From: CAYZPB01 sp964568525
GTDB lineage: Bacteria; Bacillota; Bacilli; Tepidibacillales; Tepidibacillaceae
Direction of reading: 5' to 3'
DNA length: 54,394 bases
Assembly (NCBI GenBank): GCA_964568525.1
Contig: CAZMPM010000005.1
Location: forward strand, 1-54,394
The notes beneath the pieces are model-generated. The model was given only the letters and a program-made list of their open reading frames with translations. It ran no database searches and was not told the origin of the DNA. Positions 8,558 through 16,499 of this stretch are shown here, piece after piece; within the stretch, counting starts at the first letter, position 1; each line of letters begins with the position of its first letter. The position numbers were made by a program, and so were the translations under genes.

Positions 8558-8612
8558 TTGTTATCACTAATGTAACAAATAGAGAGAGGGTTTTGTGACT
8601 GAATACATAAAT
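8558..8612 (-). promoter_or_regulatory. Conserved upstream element, copy A (candidate ECF promoter)
   Basis: Read on the minus strand, TTCAGTCACAAA (8592-8603) precedes, by 13 bases, an inverted repeat TTGTTA..TAACAA (8558-8578), and the ribosome site follows. The same arrangement with identical spacing occurs at 11100-11158. The TCACAAA block is at -35 distance and the repeat covers the -10 to +1 area. This suggests a promoter for the sigma factor encoded at 11860 and/or an operator. Confidence 0.55.
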
Positions 8613-8658
8613 TATCAATAGCGAGTTTTTATCAATATATTTACTGAAACCTCGTTAA

Positions 8659-9366
8659 TTATTCTTTGATTTTTTCTCTTATCTGATCAAGAGATCCTTT
8701 GTAGGACGATTCATAACTACTTTCTCCAACATTCTCTAACATTATTAACTCAATTTTGTCAGTAAACTCTTCTAAATCTTTCTTTGGAATGCCAGTGTTT
8801 TTTATTTCTTTTGCTGACATTGTACGTAATTCATCAATAGTATACACATCTCCGTTATAGTAAAATGCTAGGGGATGAATCAGAATTTTTTTCATTGCAT
8901 TTTCATCACCTAAATACAAAGCTTCTAATACATAGCCTGGTATCATCATCCATTCAATGCCTTTTTCTCTAAAGGAAGCATTCAGTTCCAGAAAATCTTT
9001 TTTAGGAATAGAAAGGTCCCTAATAGCTTGGTATAATGTAGGTAACTTGCTTATTGTATCTAAATCTTGCTTAAAATAGACTTCTTGTTTCCACTCATCT
9101 ATAATGTCTGTACCCACAATTTCGGTAGCGTACCATACGTTATAAACTACATCAATGTAACTACGATTAAATATATCATCTCCACCAATTACTAGTGGTT
9201 CAGAGTTAGAGTCATTGGAACCTGAATCAAGTGAATCCAAATCAATTTCCTCAGCAGGTCGCTGTGTCATTTCATCAGCTGGTTCAGTCGGTTTTATACA
9301 TCCAACAGTTAGCATTAAACAGACAGCAATTAAAATAATGAATCCTTGTTTTGTTCTCAATTTCAT
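8659..9366 (-). CDS. Lipoprotein with one copy of the unrecognised module
   Basis: 235 residues. The signal peptide (MKLRTKQGFIILIAVCLMLT) ends VGC with Cys23. The -3 residue is Thr, slightly unusual for a lipobox. An acidic/Ser linker follows to about residue 62. The module at about 65-220 carries YIDVVYNVWYATEIVGTDII, DEWKQEVYF, RDLSIPKKDF, LEALYLGDEN and VYTIDELRTMSAKEI. It is a close paralogue of 7858. It starts 16 bases downstream of the M23 gene, behind AAGGAGGG, so the two form one transcription unit. This suggests a role at the cell wall with that hydrolase, but no function is assigned. Confidence 0.8.
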   Translation of the reverse strand: MKLRTKQGFIILIAVCLMLTVGCIKPTEPADEMTQRPAEEIDLDSLDSGSNDSNSEPLVIGGDDIFNRSYIDVVYNVWYATEIVGTDIIDEWKQEVYFKQDLDTISKLPTLYQAIRDLSIPKKDFLELNASFREKGIEWMMIPGYVLEALYLGDENAMKKILIHPLAFYYNGDVYTIDELRTMSAKEIKNTGIPKKDLEEFTDKIELIMLENVGESSYESSYKGSLDQIREKIKE

Positions 9367-9382
9367 TGTTAACCCTCCTTAA

Positions 9383-10483
9383 TTAATATGTTATTGTATA
9401 TCCACCAGATGGAATTGATGGATAGAAAAAGAATGGATTTAAGGTTGTTGATTCAAGTCTACCATAATCTGAGCCATCGGACGTTACTCCAAAATGCAAA
9501 TGGTTCCCTGTAGAAGCTCCAGTGCTCCCTACCTTCCCAATAACAGTCACACCCTTGGTAACTGAGGACCCCACATTGAGGGTTGACGCAGATTGCATAT
9601 GCAAATAACATACAGTAATAAGTGTGTTAGTACCATATACATAATCAGCATTTGTTCTCACCATAATTGCATGACCCCTTCCTTGATTAGGGTCGCTTTC
9701 ATCTTTTTTATCAATTACCACTCCATTATTAGCGCTTTTAATATCCGTTCCTGCACCTGCTGGTATGTCTATACCATTATGGAATGATGTCGTCCCACTC
9801 ATAATGCGATTCCCATAATTAGATGAGATAGTCTTGTTGTTTGCTAAAGGAAAACTCCAATAATTATTCGCGTAATAAGTCTCATTGTTGGATGGTGCGA
9901 TAGTGAAAATCCACTGTTGATTTGTGCTTCCTGTATAATTAGACACAAAAATATTCCCGGCCGATGTAGGTGTCCTACCAGTCCCTGAACCGTTCAGAGT
10001 ACCATATGAAGTTAATGCAACATTTGTGTTAGATTTAGGTACTATTTTATACTTCCCACTGCCTAAACTAATGATTTGAAAGTATTGCGCTACTGCATCG
10101 ACTGGTTTGTATATTTGCACATCACAACCAGACACAACATATCCATTCGATTTCACAATATCGAGTACTCTATACCGCCCGTTTATACCAGCCATAGAGT
10201 AGAACCTGTATGCATCTTGTACACTATCATACACAACACGGAAAGTCTGCTCGACTCTCCAGTCTTGAGTCCATTGATACACATTGGTATTATCGTAGTC
10301 AAGTCCATAATCTACGTTTATATATTTATTTGATCCTACATTTTTTATAGTATATATACCACCATTAGTAATACCAGGTGTTTCTGCAGCCAGCGTTGCT
10401 ATAGGTGCAGAAAAAATGAGAGTAACGGAGAGCATTAATGATAGTAAAATACATGTTGTTACCCTGTAGTATTTTTTTCTCAT
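9383..10483 (-). CDS. Secreted M23 peptidase with ricin-type lectin domain
   Basis: 366 residues. The start is ATG at 10483 because AAAGGAGG lies just upstream; an in-frame ATG at 10501 would place the ribosome site inside the coding sequence. A signal peptide (about 1-33) ends near TLAAE. Residues about 38-200 resemble a ricin-B-like lectin domain (GIYTIKNVGSNKYINVDYG, later QYFQIISLGSGKYKI and NQQWIFTI, the Q-x-W repeats). Residues about 210-350 are a LytM/M23 metallopeptidase with zinc ligands in FHNGIDIP and the terminal NHLHFG. It probably cleaves peptidoglycan cross-bridges at sites bound by the lectin part. No cell-wall anchor is visible. Confidence 0.85.
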   Translation of the reverse strand: MRKKYYRVTTCILLSLMLSVTLIFSAPIATLAAETPGITNGGIYTIKNVGSNKYINVDYGLDYDNTNVYQWTQDWRVEQTFRVVYDSVQDAYRFYSMAGINGRYRVLDIVKSNGYVVSGCDVQIYKPVDAVAQYFQIISLGSGKYKIVPKSNTNVALTSYGTLNGSGTGRTPTSAGNIFVSNYTGSTNQQWIFTIAPSNNETYYANNYWSFPLANNKTISSNYGNRIMSGTTSFHNGIDIPAGAGTDIKSANNGVVIDKKDESDPNQGRGHAIMVRTNADYVYGTNTLITVCYLHMQSASTLNVGSSVTKGVTVIGKVGSTGASTGNHLHFGVTSDGSDYGRLESTTLNPFFFYPSIPSGGYTITY

Positions 10484-10645
10484 GATAATCCTCCTTTTCA
10501 TTTTAAACTTATCTTGCTAAGTTCTCATATTTTTTATTTCTCTTTTTTTAGCCCCTCCTTTACTTCACCCAAGTTACAATTTATTGTTGAAATTTATAAG
10601 CCACTTATTATCGTTAAGATTTCGTTCTTATCATAACGTCAGGGG

Positions 10646-11080
10646 CTAATAGTTTATAACTGCACTGTAAACCGTTCCACAATCATAGCCACCATCATAG
10701 CCAGAAACATAATAATTGGTTTCCACTCTGTATTCTCCGTGAGTAACCAGGTATTCTTCATTAATAATTGCTGATGATGTTGTTGAGTAAGCGTACCAAC
10801 CCTTTATATTTGACCAGTTGCCATTAATATTCCGTTGCAGAGTCGAATAAAGGTAGATTTCTTCTCCGTTAACTGATTTATACACGATACCATACACATT
10901 GGCCATTCCACCCGAAGTAATAGTTAGAATTGTATCTACATAATTGATGTAGATATACCTTAAATGATTTTGAGAAGCAAACTTTGAACTTGGTTCATCT
11001 TCTGCAAGTGCTATACTTGTTAGTGGTGTAATAAGAAATAACATGCATATAATTACTGAAAATATTCTTCTCTTCAACAT
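10646..11080 (-). CDS. Small secreted beta-rich protein
   Basis: 144 residues with a cleavable signal peptide (MLKRRIFSVIICMLFLITPL, cleavage after about ALAE). The mature part is about 115 residues, rich in Tyr, Ser, Asn and predicted beta strands (YIYINYVDTILTITSGGMAN, then YLYSTLQRNINGNWSNIKGW and GEYRVETNYYVSGYDGG), suggesting a single beta-sandwich domain. It vaguely resembles small exported proteins of Clostridia such as DUF6147, but I am not sure. Only one Cys is present in the mature part. It lies 94 bases after the anti-sigma gene and has its own conserved upstream element (11100-11158). The start has AAAGGGGG seven bases upstream. Confidence 0.65.
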   Translation of the reverse strand: MLKRRIFSVIICMLFLITPLTSIALAEDEPSSKFASQNHLRYIYINYVDTILTITSGGMANVYGIVYKSVNGEEIYLYSTLQRNINGNWSNIKGWYAYSTTSSAIINEEYLVTHGEYRVETNYYVSGYDGGYDCGTVYSAVINY

Positions 11081-11099
11081 AAAGAAACCCCCTTTAAAA

Positions 11100-11158
11100 T
11101 TGTTCTCATTAATAGAACAAATGAAAATGAGGATTTGTGACTGAAAATATAAATTATT
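11100..11158 (-). promoter_or_regulatory. Conserved upstream element, copy B (candidate ECF promoter)
   Basis: Read on the minus strand, TTCAGTCACAAA (11134-11145) is followed after 13 bases by a perfect inverted repeat, TTGTTCT..AGAACAA (11100-11120). It matches copy A at 8558-8612 in sequence and spacing. A C:G pair in the repeat here is A:T in copy A, so the symmetry is kept while the bases change. Confidence 0.55.
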
Positions 11159-11174
11159 ATTAATTAATTAAATT

Positions 11175-11870
11175 TTAAGGAATCACATCGGTTTTAACTT
11201 TTTCCACGCTCTCTGCAATTTTAAATACGATTTCTTTATCCAGTGTCGATGACACTGTAAATAAATAGTTTTCATCATACCACATAAGTGTCTGATTACC
11301 TATGTTAGAATAATATTTAGCAGGAAATCCTCTAAACTCAAGATCTTCTGGTTCAATACCCTCTGTATTTATATGCCGAGAAACATATTGAAGTAGATAT
11401 TGATTATAGACTATTGTGTCAGTGCCTTTTACGTATACAAGCAACACAGGGTGGTCAGCAATTTCCGTAACCAACTCAAATCCTTCCACTTCATAAGTTG
11501 GTCTATACACAACAAAATTTCCAATGGTAGGACCTTTATCTATTTCTCCCTCAAAATATATATGAGTATATTTTTCATAAACATCACTTATTAATTCAAA
11601 GATTGCATTTCTCACAGCCGACACACTCATCGTAGCAGCGAGTAAAAGGATAATTGCGGTCACGACAGCAATCACGCGCCTCCTTACCGGAGACCCTGTT
11701 TTCGTAGGCCTTGCTCCTTTACTCTCTCCGATGAGCTTGCTCATTTTCCGCTCAAAACCCTTTGAGAATTTATGTTCCTCGATTTTATCTGACGAAATAG
11801 CTTCCATTTCCAATGCATCTGCTCTGATAAGCGCTGTTCTTAACATATCGTCGGTTAAATTAATCAACAT
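11175..11870 (-). CDS. Membrane anti-sigma factor, DUF4367-like
   Basis: 231 residues. A charged cytoplasmic part (about 1-66, SDKIEEHKFSKGFERKMSKL) is followed by one membrane helix (about 69-87, VIAVVTAIILLLAATMSVSA) and an extracytoplasmic domain (about 110-228). The outer domain contains VYRPTYEVEGFELV, then YNQYLLQYVSRHINTEG, WYDENYLFTVSSTLDKEIVFKIAESV, a pattern typical of DUF4367 domains that follow ECF sigma factors in Clostridia and Bacilli. It presumably holds the sigma factor inactive until an envelope signal arrives. The start lies inside the sigma gene (11-base overlap), behind AAGGAGG, so the two are coupled. Proteolytic or conformational release cannot be told from sequence. 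Confidence 0.8.
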   Translation of the reverse strand: MLINLTDDMLRTALIRADALEMEAISSDKIEEHKFSKGFERKMSKLIGESKGARPTKTGSPVRRRVIAVVTAIILLLAATMSVSAVRNAIFELISDVYEKYTHIYFEGEIDKGPTIGNFVVYRPTYEVEGFELVTEIADHPVLLVYVKGTDTIVYNQYLLQYVSRHINTEGIEPEDLEFRGFPAKYYSNIGNQTLMWYDENYLFTVSSTLDKEIVFKIAESVEKVKTDVIP

Positions 11871-12402
11871 TTGTGAGATCCTCCTTTGTCAGAATCTCTC
11901 CAAGTTTTTCCCTAGCGCGCTCAAGCCGCTTTCTAACAGCGTCGTCAGAAATATCCAACATTTCAGCAATTTCTGTGCTGGAAAAACCTTGGATATATTT
12001 AAGTTTTAGAACATCTCGATAGATGATCGGCAATTCCAGAATAGCCACACTCAATTCATCAATACCCTCCCCTTGGTTCGCTTTACCTATATCAACAGCA
12101 ATAAATATTTCCTCAATCGCTACTGTTGGTCTGCGCTTGCGGCTATTATACATATTAATCGCCGTGTTCCTAACAATAGTAACAAGATAGCTCTTGGTTT
12201 TGTGACAATAAACTTCGCCGACTTTATCGAAATTCTCCAAAACCTTAATAAATGCCTGATGAACAGCGTCTTCTGCAAGACCCCGATCATTCAAAATTTT
12301 ATTCGTTATGTAAAACATTAGATTGCGATACTCGAAATAAAGCGCCTCGAACTTGCTCTGTTCTTCAGCGCTCGTAAGCATAGCCAAATAGATTGGGAGC
12401 AT
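11860..12402 (-). CDS. ECF-type RNA polymerase sigma factor
   Basis: 180 residues from the ATG at 12402 (MLPIYL), chosen because AAGGGG lies eight bases upstream; a GTG at 12411 overlaps that site. Region 2 covers about 15-85 (FEALYFEYRNLMFYITNKIL, LAEDAVHQAFIKVLENFDKV, then SYLVTIVRNTAINMYNSRKR). Region 4 covers about 115-170 (LPIIYRDVLKLKYIQGFSS, TEIAEMLDISDDAVRKRLER), giving the two-domain ECF layout. It is encoded with its anti-sigma factor and upstream of secreted and lipoprotein genes, which are probably its targets. Confidence 0.9.
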   Translation of the reverse strand: MLPIYLAMLTSAEEQSKFEALYFEYRNLMFYITNKILNDRGLAEDAVHQAFIKVLENFDKVGEVYCHKTKSYLVTIVRNTAINMYNSRKRRPTVAIEEIFIAVDIGKANQGEGIDELSVAILELPIIYRDVLKLKYIQGFSSTEIAEMLDISDDAVRKRLERAREKLGEILTKEDLTNVD

Positions 12403-12414
12403 GCTATTCACCCC

Positions 12415-12453
12415 TTCTATTGATAGAACCTCGCCTGATATCAGTTGAGGTTC
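12415..12453. repeat. Nested inverted repeats upstream of the sigma factor gene
   Basis: GAACCTC (12426-12432) is the exact reverse complement of GAGGTTC (12447-12453), with a GATATC palindrome (12437-12442) in the spacer. A second, overlapping repeat TTCTAT..ATAGAA spans 12415-12428 and resembles the repeat in copies A and B. It lies between the acnA stop and the sigma start. It could be an operator, an autoregulated promoter or the acnA terminator, though no T run follows the stem on the minus strand. Confidence 0.5.
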
Positions 12454-12466
12454 CTAGTATAATATG

Positions 12467-15136
12467 TTATGACTCACTTAATTCTCTCAGTACAGTCCGC
12501 AGAATCCCGCCATTTAAGTAATATTCAATGTCAACCAGGCCATCTAGTCGAAGAATTGCCGGTAGCTCCAATATTGATCCATCAGCCCTACGCAGTTCGA
12601 CGACAACCCGTTTCTGAGGTGTTAGCTCCTCTAATCCTCTAATTGAAACGTACTCTTCACCAGTCAGTCCCAGCTCATCCCAACGTTTATTACCCGCCAA
12701 CTCTAACGGCAAAATCCCCATACCGACCAAGTTGCTACGGTGAATCCGCTCGAAAGATTCTGCAATTACAGCGCGTACACCCAGTAACCGCGGTCCCTTA
12801 GCCGCCCAGTCACGCGAGCTGCCGGTCCCATATTCTTTGCCAGCCAGAACAACTAGTGGTGCTCCATCTTCCTGATAACGCATTGCCGCATCATAAATCG
12901 ACAGCACTTCGCCTGTCGGCAGATATTTAGTCATACCACCGACTAAATCAGGCACCAACCGATTTCGAATCCTAATATTCGCAAAGGTCCCCCGCATCAT
13001 CACTTCATGATTACCCCGCCGCGAGCCATAGGAGTTAAACTCCGCTTCGGCAACTCCGCGCTCTAGCAAGTAACGACCAGCCGGGCTGTCTTTGGCAATA
13101 TTTCCTGCTGGTGAGATATGATCAGTCGTAACGGAATCACCGAGCAGCGCTAGAATTCGCGCGTTCTTGATATTGTTTGCACTGGCTCCTGCTGTTTCCC
13201 TTTTGTCAGCACTCAAATCTGTGAAAAACGGTGGATTCTGAATATAGGTTGAATCCTCATCCCATTCATAGAGCTCACCGCCAGTAACAGGAATCGCATT
13301 CCATAGTAGATTCGCCTCAAAAATAGCCTTATACTGCTTCCGGAAAATCATTGGACTTACTGCAGTTTGGAGAACCGCTGCAATCTCTTCATTTGTCGGC
13401 CAGAGGTCTTTCAGATAAACAGCCTCGCCCGCTGCACTATAGCCAACTGGTTCCGTTGTTAAATCAATATCGATGCGTCCAGTAAGCGCATAAATTACCA
13501 CATGCGGTGGTGAAGCTAAATAGTTCGCCTTCACCAATGGATGAACGCGTCCCTCAAAATTCCGATTACCCGAAATCACTGACGCCACGGTCAAGTTATT
13601 ATCGATAATCACTGTATTAACCTCTTCAGCTAGCGGCCCACTATTGCCGATGCAAGTAGCACAACCATAACCGACAACATCAAATCCGAACTCAGCCAAC
13701 GGTACTAGCAAACCAGCATTTTTTAAATATTCGCCAACAACACGTGAGCCAGGTGTTAGTGAGGTTTTAACATGTGGTGCACTCTTTAATCCGGCTGCCA
13801 CTGCGCGCTTCGCAACTAGCCCCGCAGCAATTAATACGCTTGGATTAGAAGTATTCGTGCAACTGGTGATTGATGCAATTACAACTGATCCATCAACTAC
13901 CTTTGCACTATCTTCTGTGCCAGCTGCGCGCTCAGTAACATCATGCGCGCGCTCCCATTCTTGCTTAACCGCGGATAACTTAATGCGGTCCTGCGGCCGT
14001 TTTGGTCCGGCAATACTTGGCTCAACCGTTGCCAGATCCAGTTCAATTAATTCTGAATAAGCAACAAGTCCTTCAGTATCTGGTCGGAATAATTCTTGTT
14101 CTTTATAATAGCGCTCAACTAGCTCAACTAACTCCTCATCACGACCGGTTAGTAGCAGATAGTTAAGTGTCTCGTTATCTACTGGAAAATAACCCATGGT
14201 CGCACCGTATTCCGGTGCCATATTTGCCACCGTCGCGCGATCCTCTAAACTCATATGATTTAATCCATCGCCATAGAACTCGACAATTTTGCCGACCACG
14301 TTATGTTTGCGTAACAGCTCAACAACGGTCAGAGCGAGATCTGTAGCAGTGACACCCTCTGCCAGCTTGCCGGTCAGTTTACAACCGACAACTTCCGGCG
14401 CTACAAAATATAACGGTTGTCCCAGCATCCCCGCTTCCGCTTCGATACCGCCAACTCCCCAACCTAGAACACCAAGCCCATTAATCATCGTTGTATGTGA
14501 ATCAGTTCCAACCAAGCTGTCAGGATAAACAAGTTCCTCACCGTCAGCACCCGCTTTGCGCACAACGACATCTGCTAAATATTCCAGGTTAACCTGATGA
14601 ATAATCCCCGTCCCGGGTGGAATCACGCGGAAATTGCTGAATGTCTCTTGCGCCCATTTGAGAAAAGTATAGCGCTCTTGATTACGCGCAAACTCTTGCT
14701 CAAGATTATAGTCGAATGCCGCTGTACTTCCTGTTCGATCAACCATCAACGAATGGTCAATTACCAGATCGACAGGAATGATTGGGTTGATGCGTAGCGG
14801 GTCGCCACCCTGCTTAACCATCGCCTCACGCATTGACGCCAAGTCTACAACCGCCGGCACACCGGTGAAATCCTGTAGAATAATCCGTGCAGGAATAAAA
14901 GGTATCTCCGTACGCGCCAACTCCCTATCGCCCCAATTGACCAGCTGTGCAAGATGTTGCTCCGTAATCGCCTTGCCATCATAATGGCGCAGAGCGGCTT
15001 CTAGTAGAATTTTAATCGAAATTGGCAAACGGGAAAAATCCGCTCCCATTGCCTCAGCAAATTTCGGGAGCGAATAATAGTTATATTTTTTGTCATCAAG
15101 TGTTAAGCTCGCACGAGCCGCATCAATCTGTTTCAT
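12467..15136 (-). CDS. acnA: Aconitate hydratase A
   Basis: 889 residues, full length for the AcnA/IRP type. It interconverts citrate and isocitrate using a 4Fe-4S cluster held by Cys426 (SITSCTNTSNP), Cys492 and Cys495 (GYGCATCIGN). The C-terminal swivel domain is present with DSVTTDHISPAGNI, YGSRRGNHEVMMRGTF and the catalytic GTGSSRDWAAKGP segment. It begins 38 bases downstream of eno, behind AAGGAAG, so it is probably read with the glycolytic genes. Citrate synthase and isocitrate dehydrogenase genes, its usual partners, are not in the window. Its product leads to 2-oxoglutarate and glutamate, the precursor of the arginine pathway also encoded here. Confidence 0.97.
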   Translation of the reverse strand: MKQIDAARASLTLDDKKYNYYSLPKFAEAMGADFSRLPISIKILLEAALRHYDGKAITEQHLAQLVNWGDRELARTEIPFIPARIILQDFTGVPAVVDLASMREAMVKQGGDPLRINPIIPVDLVIDHSLMVDRTGSTAAFDYNLEQEFARNQERYTFLKWAQETFSNFRVIPPGTGIIHQVNLEYLADVVVRKAGADGEELVYPDSLVGTDSHTTMINGLGVLGWGVGGIEAEAGMLGQPLYFVAPEVVGCKLTGKLAEGVTATDLALTVVELLRKHNVVGKIVEFYGDGLNHMSLEDRATVANMAPEYGATMGYFPVDNETLNYLLLTGRDEELVELVERYYKEQELFRPDTEGLVAYSELIELDLATVEPSIAGPKRPQDRIKLSAVKQEWERAHDVTERAAGTEDSAKVVDGSVVIASITSCTNTSNPSVLIAAGLVAKRAVAAGLKSAPHVKTSLTPGSRVVGEYLKNAGLLVPLAEFGFDVVGYGCATCIGNSGPLAEEVNTVIIDNNLTVASVISGNRNFEGRVHPLVKANYLASPPHVVIYALTGRIDIDLTTEPVGYSAAGEAVYLKDLWPTNEEIAAVLQTAVSPMIFRKQYKAIFEANLLWNAIPVTGGELYEWDEDSTYIQNPPFFTDLSADKRETAGASANNIKNARILALLGDSVTTDHISPAGNIAKDSPAGRYLLERGVAEAEFNSYGSRRGNHEVMMRGTFANIRIRNRLVPDLVGGMTKYLPTGEVLSIYDAAMRYQEDGAPLVVLAGKEYGTGSSRDWAAKGPRLLGVRAVIAESFERIHRSNLVGMGILPLELAGNKRWDELGLTGEEYVSIRGLEELTPQKRVVVELRRADGSILELPAILRLDGLVDIEYYLNGGILRTVLRELSES

Positions 15137-15174
15137 CTAAATCTTCCTTTTTTATCTGTTATTTTCATAATCAA

Positions 15175-16461
15175 CTATTTATCTAAATTATAAAATGCTT
15201 TCCTGCCGCCGTAGCGAGCAACCATCGCCAGCTCTTCTTCAATCCGCAGTAGCTGGTTATACTTCGCCACACGGTCTGTCCGCGATGGTGCGCCAGTCTT
15301 GATCTGTCCTGCGTTGACTGCAACGGCGAGGTCAGCGATAAAGGCGTCCTCAGTCTCACCCGACCGGTGGGAAATAACTGCTGTATAACCGGCTCTTTTC
15401 GCCATCTCAATCGCATCGAGAGTTTCTGTAAGTGTGCCGATCTGGTTAACCTTGATTAAAATAGAATTAGCTGTATCAGCAGCAATGCCACGCTCCAGAC
15501 GTTCAGTATTTGTTACGAATAGATCATCGCCAACCAATTGTACGCGCGAACCCAGACGCTCAGTCATTAACTTCCAACCAGCCCAATCATCCTCAGCTAA
15601 GCCATCCTCAATCGAGATAATTGGATATTTATTTAATAACTCTTCATAGTAATCAATCATCTGCTCAGTAGTCTTCTCGACACCTTCGCCAGCCAGTACA
15701 TACATATTATCGCGATATAGTTCAGTCGCAGCCACATCAAGTGCGATAAACACATCTTCGCCGGCCTTGTAGCCAGCTCGCTCAATCGCTTCAAGAATCG
15801 TTACAATCGCTTCTTCGTTCGAAGATAGATTCGGCGCAAAACCGCCCTCATCACCAACCGCTGTATTTAAGCCTTTCCCTTTAAGCACGGCTTTTAGGTT
15901 ATGGAAAATCTCTGCACCCATGCGCAGTGCTTCAGCAAAATTTTCCGCTCCCACCGGCATAATCATGAACTCTTGAATGTCAACGTTGTTATCGGCATGT
16001 TCGCCGCCGTTTAAGATGTTCATCATCGGAACTGGCAACGTTTTCGCATTAACTCCGCCCAAATAAACGTAGAGCGGTAAACCCAACGCTTCAGACGCTG
16101 CACGCGCCACCGCCATGGATACACCAAGAATTGCGTTTGCACCAAGTCGGCTTTTGTTCGGCGTCCCGTCCAACTCAAGCAAAAACTGATCAATCCCCAG
16201 CTGTTCCAGTGCGTCGAAATCGATTAGCTCGCTAGCGATGATTTCGTTAACATTTGTAACCGCTTGCAGTGTGCCTTTACCAAGATAGCGAGACTGATCA
16301 CCATCGCGAAGTTCAACTGCCTCATGCGCGCCTGTCGATGCGCCTGATGGAACGATTGCTCGGCCAATTACTCCTGACTCGAGAACAACCTCTACCTCAA
16401 CCGTTGGATTACCGCGCGAATCAAGCACCTCACGTGCGTACAGATCAGAAATAATTGTCAT
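15175..16461 (-). CDS. eno: Enolase
   Basis: 428 residues. It converts 2-phosphoglycerate to phosphoenolpyruvate. Family motifs: YAREVLDSRGNPTVEVEV at the N-terminus, PSGASTGAHEAVELRDGD, GDEGGFAPN, IEDGLAEDDW, and LIKVNQIGTLTETL with SHRSGETEDAFIADLAVA near the C-terminus. The start is the ATG at 16461 (MTIISDLYA), eight bases after AAGGAG; the frame also has a GTG at 16470 that overlaps the ribosome site. It is the fourth gene of pgk-tpiA-gpmI-eno. Confidence 0.98.
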   Translation of the reverse strand: MTIISDLYAREVLDSRGNPTVEVEVVLESGVIGRAIVPSGASTGAHEAVELRDGDQSRYLGKGTLQAVTNVNEIIASELIDFDALEQLGIDQFLLELDGTPNKSRLGANAILGVSMAVARAASEALGLPLYVYLGGVNAKTLPVPMMNILNGGEHADNNVDIQEFMIMPVGAENFAEALRMGAEIFHNLKAVLKGKGLNTAVGDEGGFAPNLSSNEEAIVTILEAIERAGYKAGEDVFIALDVAATELYRDNMYVLAGEGVEKTTEQMIDYYEELLNKYPIISIEDGLAEDDWAGWKLMTERLGSRVQLVGDDLFVTNTERLERGIAADTANSILIKVNQIGTLTETLDAIEMAKRAGYTAVISHRSGETEDAFIADLAVAVNAGQIKTGAPSRTDRVAKYNQLLRIEEELAMVARYGGRKAFYNLDK

Positions 16462-16499
16462 ATTTACCACTCCTTAAATTATTTTAAATTTATCAGTAT

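Noticed and set aside
10540..10565. AAAGGAGG-like ribosome site on the minus strand before the M23 gene
   Set aside because: No start codon follows at a usable distance and the next ATG opens only three codons, so no small gene is called.
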